From an uncultured Lachnospiraceae bacterium (lineage in GTDB: Bacteria; Bacillota; Clostridia; Lachnospirales; Lachnospiraceae), in contig CANRIM010000005.1 in the NCBI GenBank assembly GCA_947630695.1, positions 23,885-87,884 of the forward strand: a stretch of DNA of 64,000 bases. The letters are read 5' to 3'. Every line of letters begins with the position of its first letter. Position 1 is the stretch's first letter. A program made the translations under genes and the position numbers. This document shows, one piece after another, positions 43,335 through 52,226 of this stretch. The notes under the pieces are model-generated. The model ran no database searches and was not told the origin of the DNA. It worked only from the letters and a program-made list of their open reading frames with translations.

Positions 43335-44035
43335 TGTATATTTTGTTCAGAATCATCGCATTGCTCATCGGCTATTGCTTCGGCCTGGCGGAAGCAGGCT
43401 ATATTCTGGGAAAAATTAAAAAAGTGGATTTGAAGAATTACGGCTCCGGCAATTACGGCGCCACCAATGCCAGCCGGGTCATGGGTCTGGGCATGGGCCT
43501 GCTGACCCTGCTTTTGGATACGGCCAAACCGGTGCTGGCCTTTCTGCTGTGCCGGCTGATTTTCATGGGAGTGTCAGACCCGGACGCGTATCTGCTCATT
43601 TGCCTGTATGCGGTGATCGGCGCGATTCTGGGACATATTTACCCCTTTTATCTGCATTTTAAAGGGGGCAAGGGGGTCGCTTCCCTGCTGGGACTGGTTC
43701 TGGTCTTTGTCTTCGGCCTGCACCATGCGTCTACCGCATGGCCGGTGTTGATCGTACCGATGGTACTGTTTTTGCTGTGCGTGGCGGTGACCCGCTACGT
43801 ATCTTTAGGGTCGGTCAGTGCGGTGTTGGTGCTGGTACTGATGATGCTGATTTCCGGAGAGAACGACCGGCTGGTTTTTGCGGCGGGCAGCAGTTATCTG
43901 AAAGAATGGTACGTGCTGTTTGTCATCGTCGCAGTGATCATTATCGCAAAGCATGCGCCGAATATCCGCAGACTGATTCGGGGCACGGAAAATAAACTGT
44001 ATTTCGGAAAAGCGAAAAAGAAAGGACAGGAATGA
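43334..44035 (+). CDS. plsY: Glycerol-3-phosphate acyltransferase PlsY
   Basis: 233 residues, ATG 43334 overlapping the der stop. Membrane protein with about six helices; GSGNYGATNASRVMG and HIYPFYLHFKGGKGVASLLG are the conserved loops that bind acyl phosphate. It uses PlsX product to acylate G3P. It is about 30 residues longer than the usual 200 at the C-terminus, where the end is basic. gpsA starts one base after its stop. Confidence 0.95.
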   Translation: MYILFRIIALLIGYCFGLAEAGYILGKIKKVDLKNYGSGNYGATNASRVMGLGMGLLTLLLDTAKPVLAFLLCRLIFMGVSDPDAYLLICLYAVIGAILGHIYPFYLHFKGGKGVASLLGLVLVFVFGLHHASTAWPVLIVPMVLFLLCVAVTRYVSLGSVSAVLVLVLMMLISGENDRLVFAAGSSYLKEWYVLFVIVAVIIIAKHAPNIRRLIRGTENKLYFGKAKKKGQE

Positions 44036-44036
44036 T

Positions 44037-45047
44037 ATGAAAACAGCAGTGATCGGCGCGGGAAGCTGGGGCAGCGCCCTGGCAAGACTGATTGCGTTAA
44101 ACGGCCATGAGACGTGGCTCTGGTCCATTGATGGGGCGGAGGTGACTCTGCTGCAGGAAAAGCATGAGCAGACCGAAAAGCTGCCGGGAGTCATACTTCC
44201 GGAGAGCATCCATATCACCGGAGATTTACAGGAAGCGGTCTGCGCTGCCGAAATCTGTGTCATCGCCGTGCCGTCGCCCCATATGCGTTCCGTCAGCAAA
44301 ATGATGGCGCCCTATGTGTCTGAAGGGCAGATTCTGGTGAATGCGGCCAAGGGCATCGAAGAAGAAACGCTGATGACTATGTCTTCGGTCATCGCACAGG
44401 AAATCCCGCAGGCAGTCACCGCGGTGATCAGCGGGCCTTCCCATGCGGAGGAAGTGGGCAAGGACATTCCCACGGCAGTGGTGGTGGCCGCGAAACGGCA
44501 GGAAACCGCGGAGCAGGTGCGGGCCCTGTTCGCCAATCATTTCTTCCGGGTGTATACCTCGCCGGATATGCTGGGGGTACAGCTGAGCGGTTCCATTAAA
44601 AACGTCATCGCGCTGGCCGCGGGTATGGCGGACGGCTTAGGCTGCGGAGACAATACCAAAGCGGCGCTGATTACCAGAGGCATTGCGGAAATCAGCCGTC
44701 TGGGAACGACCATGGGGGCGGATAAAGAAACCTTTTCCGGACTTTCGGGCATCGGCGACCTGATTGTTACCTGCGGCAGTATGCATTCCCGAAACCGGAG
44801 AGCCGGTATATTGATCGGACAGGGCAAAACCATGGAGGAAGCCATGGAGGAAGTAAAAATGGTGGTGGAAGGCGTTTATTCCGCCAAAGCGGCCAAGACG
44901 CTGGCAGACCATTACCATGTTTCCATGCCCATTGTGGAGGAGGTCAATCAGTGCCTGTTCCATGAGAAGACGGCGAAAGAAGCCCTGCGGGATCTGATGA
45001 CACGGTTAAGCCGGGAGGAACATGCCGGCATGAAATGGGGGCGTTAA
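44037..45047 (+). CDS. gpsA: Glycerol-3-phosphate dehydrogenase [NAD(P)+]
   Basis: 336 residues, ATG 44037 (AAAGGACAGG). Rossmann GAGSWGSALARL at 7-18, then AAKGIEEE, SGPSHAEEVG and GSIKNVIALAAGMADG with the catalytic lysine. It makes sn-glycerol-3-phosphate from DHAP for phospholipids. Directly followed by an AraM-like dehydrogenase three bases on. Confidence 0.97.
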   Translation: MKTAVIGAGSWGSALARLIALNGHETWLWSIDGAEVTLLQEKHEQTEKLPGVILPESIHITGDLQEAVCAAEICVIAVPSPHMRSVSKMMAPYVSEGQILVNAAKGIEEETLMTMSSVIAQEIPQAVTAVISGPSHAEEVGKDIPTAVVVAAKRQETAEQVRALFANHFFRVYTSPDMLGVQLSGSIKNVIALAAGMADGLGCGDNTKAALITRGIAEISRLGTTMGADKETFSGLSGIGDLIVTCGSMHSRNRRAGILIGQGKTMEEAMEEVKMVVEGVYSAKAAKTLADHYHVSMPIVEEVNQCLFHEKTAKEALRDLMTRLSREEHAGMKWGR

Positions 45048-45050
45048 AAA

Positions 45051-46235
45051 ATGTATGAGATGAAATGCAGCTGCGCCCAGGGTTATCACAGAGCGGCGCT
45101 GGAGCAGATCGTACTGGAATCCGGAGCCCTTGCAAAGGTTCCGGACATCTTAAAGGATTACCATCAGATCTTTGTGCTGTCGGACGAAACCACGTATCAG
45201 GTGGCCGGGGCTGCGGTGATCGAAGAACTGCAGGCGGCAGGCATGTATTTTCACCACTACGTGCTGAAAAAAGATCCGCTGCCCACGCCGGAAAATTTAG
45301 GAGAAATCTTTGTACATCTCTATCCGCCGCTGGCGAATACCGATCTGTGCGCGTTTTCGCCGCTGCCGGATTTCATCCTCGGCGTCGGGTCGGGGGTGGT
45401 GAACGATCTTTCGAGACTGACGGCTTTCCGTCTGAACCGGCCCTACGGTATCTGCGCCACAGCGCCTTCCATGGACGGCTACGCCTCGGGAGGTTCCCCC
45501 TTCCTGTTTGACGGCACCAAGGCCACAATCAAGGGAAATACGCCGAGATACATTATCGGCGATCTGGATATCCTGACACAGGCTCCCTATGACATGCTGC
45601 AGGCGGGCATCGGCGATATGCTGGGCAAGTATACGGCGATTTTGGACTGGGAACTGGCCCGGGATTATAAAGACGATTATTACTGCGAAACCATTGCGAA
45701 GGACGTGCTGCGGGCCGCGGATCAGTGCCTGAAAAACGCGGCGCAGTTAAAGAGCCGCTCGCCGGAAATCGTAAAAAACGTCATGGAAGGCTTCATGGTC
45801 AGCGGACTGGGCATGGCCTATACCGGCTGTTCCAGGCCGGCTTCCGGCGCGGAGCATATGTTCAGCCATATCTGGGAGCTGCATCTTTTGGCGGAGGGCA
45901 AAAAGCCCAATCTCCACGGCATCGAAGTCATGGAGGCCACGCTGATGGTCATGCATATGTACCGCCGGCTGTACCGGGAAACAAAGGACGCGCATCTGAA
46001 AGAACTGATCGGCGGCTATCTGGGATCCTTTGACGCAAGCATGCAGGCAGCCCGGGCGCTGGAAATGCCCATGCCGGTGCTGGACCGTGAAATGATTCTT
46101 GAAGGAATTTACAAAGGGCTGAAGCTGCGGGACCGCTATACTATTATGCATTATCTGAACGAGCGCAGGCTGCTGGAAAGCTACGCGGAGGATGCGGCGG
46201 ACTGGATGATCGGCGGGATGAAACAGCCCGCATAA
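45051..46235 (+). CDS. sn-glycerol-1-phosphate dehydrogenase-like protein (AraM/EgsA family)
   Basis: 394 residues, ATG 45051 (GGGGGCGTT). An iron-type alcohol dehydrogenase fold with GVGSGVVNDLSRLTAFRL for NAD binding, APSMDGYASGGSPF, GIGDMLGKYTAILDW, and metal-binding GAEHMFSHIWEL and HGIEV. Bacillus AraM/EgsA makes glycerol-1-phosphate, the archaeal-type stereoisomer. Placed three bases after gpsA, so both stereoisomers could be made from DHAP by neighbouring genes. No other heptaprenylglyceryl pathway gene is visible here. Confidence 0.85.
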   Translation: MYEMKCSCAQGYHRAALEQIVLESGALAKVPDILKDYHQIFVLSDETTYQVAGAAVIEELQAAGMYFHHYVLKKDPLPTPENLGEIFVHLYPPLANTDLCAFSPLPDFILGVGSGVVNDLSRLTAFRLNRPYGICATAPSMDGYASGGSPFLFDGTKATIKGNTPRYIIGDLDILTQAPYDMLQAGIGDMLGKYTAILDWELARDYKDDYYCETIAKDVLRAADQCLKNAAQLKSRSPEIVKNVMEGFMVSGLGMAYTGCSRPASGAEHMFSHIWELHLLAEGKKPNLHGIEVMEATLMVMHMYRRLYRETKDAHLKELIGGYLGSFDASMQAARALEMPMPVLDREMILEGIYKGLKLRDRYTIMHYLNERRLLESYAEDAADWMIGGMKQPA

Positions 46236-46292
46236 ACGATACTTCGCATTTTGAAATTTTTTGCGGCTTTCTGCCGCAAACCGAAAAGACGG

Positions 46293-46321
46293 TCATAAAT
46301 CCGGCATTCTTTTCATATGAA
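46293..46321 (+). promoter_or_regulatory. Candidate sigma-E-like sporulation promoter of spoIVA
   Basis: TCATAAA 46293-46299 and CATATGAA 46314-46321, 14-base spacing, resemble sigma-E -35 and -10 boxes with several mismatches. spoIVA is sigma-E dependent in Bacillus, which supports the guess. Confidence 0.4.
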
Positions 46322-46358
46322 TCTATCAGTATCACAGTGTTGATGGAGGAATGGGAAG

Positions 46359-47825
46359 ATGCCGGATAGAAATATTTACAGAGATATTGCAATAAGGACA
46401 GGCGGCGATTTGTATATCGGTGTGGTGGGTCCCGTCAGAACGGGGAAATCCACCTTTGTGAAGCGGTTTATGGAACTGATGGTGCTGCCGGCCATGGCGG
46501 AAGGCCCGGAAAAAACCAGGGCCATTGACGAGCTTCCGCTGTCTGCCAGCGGAACCATGGTAACCACCTCGGAGCCGAAGTTTATTCCCAAGGAAGCCGC
46601 CCAGATCGACGTGGACGGAATCCAGGCAAAGTTCCGGCTGGTGGACTGCGTCGGTTTTATGACAAGCGGCGCGGATGCGGCCAGTGAACAGCATACGGAA
46701 CGTATGGTGAAAACCCCCTGGCTGGATTACGAGATCCCGTTTTCCAAAGCGGCGGAAATCGGAACCTATAAGGTGATCCACGATCATTCCCAGATCGGGA
46801 TCGTAGTTACAACGGACGGAACCTTTACCGATATTCCGCGGGAAAACTATGTGGAACCGGAGGAACGGACGGTGGCGGAGCTGAAAAAAATCAGCAAACC
46901 CTTCGTGATCCTGCTTAATTCCGCAAAGCCCTATGCGAAAGAAACCACCGCGCTGGCGGCGGAGCTGGAAGAAAAATATCAGGTTACGGTGCTGCCGGTG
47001 AACTGCCTGCAGATGAAAAAAGAAGACGCTGCCCGGATCCTGGAATCCATTCTGTACGAATTTCCGCTGATGAAAACAGAATTTTATCTGCCCAGCTGGA
47101 TCGATATGCTGGATGCGGAACATCCCATCCGGCAGAGCCTCACGGCCTTTGCACTGGATTTTATCAGCGAGGTAGACAGCGTCCGGGATTTCAAACGCAG
47201 AGGGCTTGCCCACGAAATGCCCTTTGTGAGAGATATTTCCGTACAGAATATTGATTTGTCGGACGGCTCCGCAAAGATTCGAGTGACCTTTGACGATTCC
47301 TGTTATTACAAGGCGTTATCGGAACTGGCGGGGACGCCCATCGAAGACGAATATGACCTGATCGACCTGATCCGTGATTTCAGCGTGCGGAAAAACGAAT
47401 ACGCAAAAGTCACGGAGGCCATTAACGAGGTCCGGACCCACGGTTACGGCGTGGTCACGCCGGAGCGGGAAGAAATCACGCTGGATACGCCGGCGCTGAT
47501 CCGGCATGGCAGCAAATACGGCGTAAAGATCCACGCCAGCAGCCCTTCCATTCATATGATCCGGGCGGATATTGAGACAGAAATCGCGCCGATCGTAGGC
47601 AGCGAGGCCCAGGCCAATGACCTCATCGCTTACATCCGGCAGTCTGCGGAAAACGGAACCATCTGGGAAACCAATATTTTCGGAAAGACCATCGAACAGC
47701 TGGTGGATGACGGAATGGAAAACAAGGTATCCATGCTGAATGAGGAAAGTCGGCTGAAGCTGCAGGATACCATGAAAAAAATCGTAAACGACAGTAACGG
47801 CGGCATGGTCTGCATCATCATTTGA
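46359..47825 (+). CDS. spoIVA: Stage IV sporulation protein A (spore coat morphogenetic ATPase)
   Basis: 488 residues, ATG 46359 (GATGGAGGAA). Walker A VGPVRTGKST near 24-33, FKLVDCVGF-like switch (FRLVDCVGF), DGTFTDI and a conserved C-terminal HASSPSIHMIRADIETEIAP. SpoIVA polymerises with ATP on the forespore surface as base of the spore coat; present only in endospore formers. Length close to the Bacillus protein. It follows gpsA/AraM at the conserved der-gpsA-spoIVA neighbourhood. Confidence 0.97.
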   Translation: MPDRNIYRDIAIRTGGDLYIGVVGPVRTGKSTFVKRFMELMVLPAMAEGPEKTRAIDELPLSASGTMVTTSEPKFIPKEAAQIDVDGIQAKFRLVDCVGFMTSGADAASEQHTERMVKTPWLDYEIPFSKAAEIGTYKVIHDHSQIGIVVTTDGTFTDIPRENYVEPEERTVAELKKISKPFVILLNSAKPYAKETTALAAELEEKYQVTVLPVNCLQMKKEDAARILESILYEFPLMKTEFYLPSWIDMLDAEHPIRQSLTAFALDFISEVDSVRDFKRRGLAHEMPFVRDISVQNIDLSDGSAKIRVTFDDSCYYKALSELAGTPIEDEYDLIDLIRDFSVRKNEYAKVTEAINEVRTHGYGVVTPEREEITLDTPALIRHGSKYGVKIHASSPSIHMIRADIETEIAPIVGSEAQANDLIAYIRQSAENGTIWETNIFGKTIEQLVDDGMENKVSMLNEESRLKLQDTMKKIVNDSNGGMVCIII

Positions 47826-47873
47826 TGACAGGCCATATGTGCCGTTGATACTGCAAAAGATAAAGGAGCAGGC

Positions 47874-49145
47874 ATGAAAATCAGATTTTACAACGGACGG
47901 GTGCTTTCCATGCAGCAGCCGCTGTCGGTGCAGGAAGCGGAGTTGTGGACCCGGGATGATAAGATTTCCTACATTGGCCCGGGCAGGGCGGATATGCCGG
48001 ATTTTGACCGGGAAATCGATCTGAAAGGGAATCTCCTGATGCCGGGCTTTAAAAATGCCCACGCCCACTCGGCCATGACCTTCTTGCGGTCCTACGCGGA
48101 TGATCTGCCGCTGCATGACTGGCTGTATGAGGCGGTTTTTCCCCATGAGGCCAGGCTGGACGGCGACGCCGTGTACTGGATGAGCCGGCTGGCGTTTCTG
48201 GAATATCTGTCTTCCGGAATCACAGCCTGCTTTGATATGTATATGCATCTGGACAGTTTCGCGGCTGCCCAGGCAGACAGCGGCTTTCGCTGCGTGATCT
48301 GCGGCGGTGCCAATGATTTCGGCGGTACGGCGGAATCTACGGTCCGGGAGTTTGAAACCTATAATGCCAAAAATCCGCTGCTGAGCTACCGCATGGGATT
48401 TCATGCCGAATATACCACCAGCGCGGCACTGATGAAAGAACTGGCGCAAGCGGCGGCGGCATATAAACAGCCCATGTTCTGCCACAATGCGGAAACCAAA
48501 GACGAGGTGGCGGGCTGCATCGAGCGCTACCATACCACCCCCACCGTCTATATGGACAGCATCGGCATGTTCGAATACGGCGGCGGCGGGTTCCATTGCG
48601 TCCATCTTTCGGAGGAAGACCGCCGGATTTTTCAGAAGCGGCAGCTCTTTGTCATTGCAAATCCCGCTTCCAATATGAAGCTGGCCAGCGGCATAGCGCC
48701 TCTCTGGGAATATGATGCGGTGGGGATCCCCCTGGGACTGGGCACCGACGGCGCCGCCAGCAACAATGCGCTGAACATGTTCCGGGAAATGTATCTGGCC
48801 TCCGGATTGTCGAAGCTTTTAAGCAATGATCCGAAAGCCATGCCCGCGGAAACGGTGCTGCGGGCCGCCACAACAGGCTCCGCCCTTGCCATGGGACTTT
48901 CCGACTGCGATGTGCTGGCGGTGGGAAAGCAGGCGGATCTGATTGAAATCGACCTGCAGCAGCCCAATATGCAGCCGGAACACGATATCATCAAGAATCT
49001 GGTCTACAGCGCCGGGCCGCAGAATGTGAAACGCAGCGTGGTGGCCGGAAAGATCCTTTATGAAGAGGGCATTTACCATGTGGGCGAGGCGCCGGAATAC
49101 ATTTATCGGAAAGCCGCAGAGGCAAAACAGAGACTTTTTGCGTAA
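47874..49145 (+). CDS. Amidohydrolase, S-adenosylhomocysteine/5-methylthioadenosine deaminase-like (MtaD family)
   Basis: 423 residues, ATG 47874 (AAAGGAGCA). TIM-barrel metal-dependent deaminase: metal ligands NAHAH, then GFHAEYT, CHNAETKDE, NPASNMKLASG and GTDGAASNN. MtaD/TRZ-ATZ enzymes deaminate adenosine derivatives such as MTA and SAH; other substrates are possible. It lies after spoIVA by 48 bases. No other nucleoside salvage gene is near. Confidence 0.85.
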   Translation: MKIRFYNGRVLSMQQPLSVQEAELWTRDDKISYIGPGRADMPDFDREIDLKGNLLMPGFKNAHAHSAMTFLRSYADDLPLHDWLYEAVFPHEARLDGDAVYWMSRLAFLEYLSSGITACFDMYMHLDSFAAAQADSGFRCVICGGANDFGGTAESTVREFETYNAKNPLLSYRMGFHAEYTTSAALMKELAQAAAAYKQPMFCHNAETKDEVAGCIERYHTTPTVYMDSIGMFEYGGGGFHCVHLSEEDRRIFQKRQLFVIANPASNMKLASGIAPLWEYDAVGIPLGLGTDGAASNNALNMFREMYLASGLSKLLSNDPKAMPAETVLRAATTGSALAMGLSDCDVLAVGKQADLIEIDLQQPNMQPEHDIIKNLVYSAGPQNVKRSVVAGKILYEEGIYHVGEAPEYIYRKAAEAKQRLFA

Positions 49146-49163
49146 GTTCGGGCAAGTCGGCTA

Positions 49164-49192
49164 TTGAAAAATGCGTTTTGATTGTGTACTAT
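49164..49192 (+). promoter_or_regulatory. Candidate promoter of alaS
   Basis: TTGAAA 49164-49169 and TACTAT 49187-49192, 17-base spacing. The 85-base gap before alaS has no room for a T-box. Confidence 0.5.
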
Positions 49193-49229
49193 ATAGAGAA
49201 TGGCTACAGGATACGAAAAGGAGAGAACT

Positions 49230-51887
49230 ATGAAAGCATACGGTGTTAATGAGCTGAGAAGAATGTTTCTGGATTTTTTTGAATCCAAAGGACATCTGAA
49301 AATGAACAGCTTTTCGCTTGTTCCTCATAATGACAAAAGCCTCCTGCTGATCAATGCAGGCATGGCGCCCTTGAAACCTTATTTTACCGGACAGGAAATT
49401 CCCCCCAGACGGCGGGTCGCTACCTGCCAGAAGTGCGTCCGCACCGGCGATATCGAAAATGTGGGAAAGACGGCAAGACATCTGACCTTTTTTGAAATGC
49501 TCGGCAACTTTTCCTTCGGCGATTATTTCAAAAAAGAGGCGATCTCATGGAGCTGGGAGTTTCTGACCAAAGTGGTGGGCATGGATCCGGAGCGGCTGTA
49601 TCCTTCGATTTACTTCGAAGACGATGAAGCCTTTGAAATCTGGAACAAAGAGATCGGCATTCCGGCTGAAAAAATCACCCGGTTTTACCGCGACGAAGAC
49701 GGCAAGTGCGACAATTTCTGGGAGCACGGCGCGGGTCCCTGCGGTCCCTGCTCTGAGATTTATTATGATCGGGGTATCAAATACGGCTGCGGCAAGCCGG
49801 ACTGCAAGGTAGGCTGCGACTGCGACCGGTTCATGGAAGTCTGGAACAATGTATTTACCCAGTTTGAAGGCGACGGCAAGGGCAATTATACGCTGCTGGA
49901 GCAGAAGAACATCGATACGGGCATGGGACTGGAACGTCTGGCCGTGGTGGTACAGGACGTGGATTCCGTCTTTGATATCGACACCATGAAAGCCATCCGG
50001 GACCGGATTTGTGAGATTGCAGGGGTAAATTACCATGAAAATGAAGCGGCGGACGTTTCCATTCGTCTGATTACGGATCACATCCGTTCCGCCACCTTCC
50101 TGATTTCCGACGGCGTACTGCCCGGCAACGAGGGCAGAGGCTATGTGCTGCGCCGGCTGATCCGCCGGGCTGCAAGACACGGCAGACTGCTGGGCATTCA
50201 CGACAGATTCTTAGCGAAGCTGTCCGAGACGGTCATCAGCGAATCCAAAGACGGCTATCCGGAACTGGAAGAAAAGAAGCAGATGATCTTTAAGGTGCTG
50301 GGGGAAGAAGAACAGAAGTTCAACAAGACCATCGACCAGGGCCTTGGTATATTAAACGAACTGACACAACAGCTGAAAGAAAGCAATGCAGCTGTACTTT
50401 CCGGCGAAGACGCTTTCCGCCTGTATGATACCTTCGGTTTTCCGGTGGATCTGACGGAGGAAATTCTGGAAGAAAAGGGCATGCATCTGGACCGGGAAGG
50501 CTTTGAACGCTGTATGCAGGTACAGCGGGAAACCGCCAGAAAGGCCCGGAAAGTCACCAATTACATGGGAGCGGACGCCACGGTATATGAAGAAATCGAT
50601 CCGTCCATCACTTCCGTGTTTACCGGATACGGCAAACTGGAGGAGGACGGCGTGATTCTGGCCATGACCACGGAAACGGAGCCGGTGAACGTCCTCTGCG
50701 AAGGCGATACCGGAACCATTGTCACGGATCAGACTTGTTTCTACGCCACCATGGGCGGACAGGAAGGAGACCACGGCACCATTACCTGCGGAGACAGCGT
50801 ATTTTGTGTGGAAGATACAATCAAGCTGTCGGAGGAGCGAAGCGGCCATGTGGGCAAGGTCATAAAGGGCGAATTCCGTCTGGATGCAAAGGTGCATCTG
50901 GAAGTAGACACTGCCCGCCGGGCGGCAACCTGTAAGAACCACTCCGCCACCCATCTGCTGCAGAAAGCCCTGCGTACCGTGCTGGGAGATCATGTGGAGC
51001 AGGCGGGCTCTCTGGTCAACGACCGGCATCTGCGGTTTGACTTTACCCATTTTGCCCAGATGAGCCGGGAAGAGCTGCAGGAGGCAGAGCGTATTGTCAA
51101 TGCCCAGATTCAGGCCTTCCTGCCGGTGGTAACCAAGGTCATGCCCTTAGAGGAAGCCAGAAAAACCGGCGCCATGGCGCTGTTTGGAGAAAAATATAAA
51201 GATGAGGTGCGGGTCGTCAATATGGGAGATTACTCCATTGAGCTCTGCGGCGGCACCCATGTGGACAACACCGGCCGCATCGGCGCTTTCAAGATCCTTT
51301 CGGAGAGCGGCATCGCGGCAGGGGTACGGAGAATCGAAGCCATCACTTCCGACGCCGTACTGGCATATTATGGGGAGATGGAGGAAAAACTGGCTCAGGC
51401 GGCCGCGCAGGTGAAGGCCGCGCCGGATCGTCTGGGAGAGCGTATCCGCCAGATCTTAAATGAAAACCGGGCTTTAAAGAGTGAAAATGAAGCCCTGAAG
51501 GCGAAGGCAGCCAATGCCTCTTTGGCCGACGTAGCGTCTGAGGCGGAGGATATCGCCGGGGTTCGCTTCTTCGCAAAGGCCATGCAGAATATGGATATGA
51601 ACCAGCTGCGGGATGCGGCGGACCGCTGTAAGGAAACCTTAGGAGACGGTGCCGTGGTGGTACTGGCCAGTGAAAAGGACGGCAAGGTATCCCTGGTGGC
51701 CATGGCGGCGGAAGGCGCCATAAAACGCGGCGCCCACGCAGGCAATCTCATACGGCAGATTTCCGCCCATGTGGGCGGCGGCGGCGGCGGACGGCCCAAT
51801 ATGGCCCAGGCCGGCGGCAAGAATCCGGCGGGTATTGCGGACGCTCTGGCAGCGGCAAAAACCCTGACCGCAGAAATGTGCGGATGA
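49230..51887 (+). CDS. alaS: Alanyl-tRNA synthetase
   Basis: 885 residues; ATG 49230 after AAAGGAGAG, better than 49200. Class II motifs in the N-terminal half (SKGHLKMNSFSLVPHND, GRGYVLRRLIRRAARHG), editing domain with KNHSATHLLQKALR and the CGGTHVDNTG metal site, and a C-terminal Ala domain ending GGGGGRPNMAQAGGKNP. It charges tRNA-Ala. Full length and intact. Confidence 0.97.
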   Translation: MKAYGVNELRRMFLDFFESKGHLKMNSFSLVPHNDKSLLLINAGMAPLKPYFTGQEIPPRRRVATCQKCVRTGDIENVGKTARHLTFFEMLGNFSFGDYFKKEAISWSWEFLTKVVGMDPERLYPSIYFEDDEAFEIWNKEIGIPAEKITRFYRDEDGKCDNFWEHGAGPCGPCSEIYYDRGIKYGCGKPDCKVGCDCDRFMEVWNNVFTQFEGDGKGNYTLLEQKNIDTGMGLERLAVVVQDVDSVFDIDTMKAIRDRICEIAGVNYHENEAADVSIRLITDHIRSATFLISDGVLPGNEGRGYVLRRLIRRAARHGRLLGIHDRFLAKLSETVISESKDGYPELEEKKQMIFKVLGEEEQKFNKTIDQGLGILNELTQQLKESNAAVLSGEDAFRLYDTFGFPVDLTEEILEEKGMHLDREGFERCMQVQRETARKARKVTNYMGADATVYEEIDPSITSVFTGYGKLEEDGVILAMTTETEPVNVLCEGDTGTIVTDQTCFYATMGGQEGDHGTITCGDSVFCVEDTIKLSEERSGHVGKVIKGEFRLDAKVHLEVDTARRAATCKNHSATHLLQKALRTVLGDHVEQAGSLVNDRHLRFDFTHFAQMSREELQEAERIVNAQIQAFLPVVTKVMPLEEARKTGAMALFGEKYKDEVRVVNMGDYSIELCGGTHVDNTGRIGAFKILSESGIAAGVRRIEAITSDAVLAYYGEMEEKLAQAAAQVKAAPDRLGERIRQILNENRALKSENEALKAKAANASLADVASEAEDIAGVRFFAKAMQNMDMNQLRDAADRCKETLGDGAVVVLASEKDGKVSLVAMAAEGAIKRGAHAGNLIRQISAHVGGGGGGRPNMAQAGGKNPAGIADALAAAKTLTAEMCG

Positions 51888-51901
51888 TTTTTTAAAAATT
51901 C

Positions 51902-51929
51902 TTGACTAATATTTGGATTATGATATAAT
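51902..51929 (+). promoter_or_regulatory. Extended -10 promoter of rpsU
   Basis: TTGACT 51902-51907 and TATAAT 51924-51929 (16-base spacing), with a TG at 51921-51922 one base upstream of the -10. Confidence 0.8.
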
Positions 51930-51958
51930 ACCAGTTAGCGTGAATTGCTTGTAAACGA

Positions 51959-51996
51959 GTACCTGTGTTTTCACAGTTTGAAGGGAGGTTAGGTAC
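51959..51996 (+). promoter_or_regulatory. Possible structured leader of rpsU
   Basis: GTACCT 51959-51964 can pair with AGGTAC 51991-51996 next to the ATG, enclosing GGGAGG and a CTGTG/CACAG hairpin. This could occlude or expose the ribosome site; no independent support. Confidence 0.3.
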
Positions 51997-52173
51997 ATGT
52001 CAAATGTTATAGTGAAAGAAAACGAAAGTCTTGACAGTGCGCTTCGTCGTTTCAAGAGGAACTGTGCAAAGGCAGGCATACAGCAGGAGATTCGTAAGCG
52101 TGAGCACTATGAAAAACCCAGTGTTCGCCGCAAGAAGAAATCCGAGGCTGCCAGAAAACGCAAATATAATTAA
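51997..52173 (+). CDS. rpsU: 30S ribosomal protein S21
   Basis: 58 residues, ATG 51997 after [29 protein letters not shown] continues into [20 protein letters not shown] and the basic tail [15 protein letters not shown], a clear S21. It assists translation initiation. Its own promoter and terminator make it monocistronic. Confidence 0.96.
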   Translation: MSNVIVKENESLDSALRRFKRNCAKAGIQQEIRKREHYEKPSVRRKKKSEAARKRKYN

Positions 52174-52182
52174 AGTGATCGG

Positions 52183-52211
52183 GGGCATACATTTTTATGT
52201 ATGCCCTTTCT
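52183..52211 (+). terminator. Terminator after rpsU
   Basis: 10-bp stem GGGCATACAT 52183-52192 with ATGTATGCCC 52197-52206, TTTT loop, followed by TTTCT. Confidence 0.75.
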
Positions 52212-52226
52212 GATAGGAGAATGACT

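Noticed and set aside
46261..46279. Terminator between the AraM-like gene and spoIVA
   Set aside because: The TTGCGGC/GCCGCAA hairpin has T before, not after, it on the plus strand.
49146..49229. T-box leader of alaS
   Set aside because: Only 84 bases, with a promoter inside; no T-box sequence or terminator.
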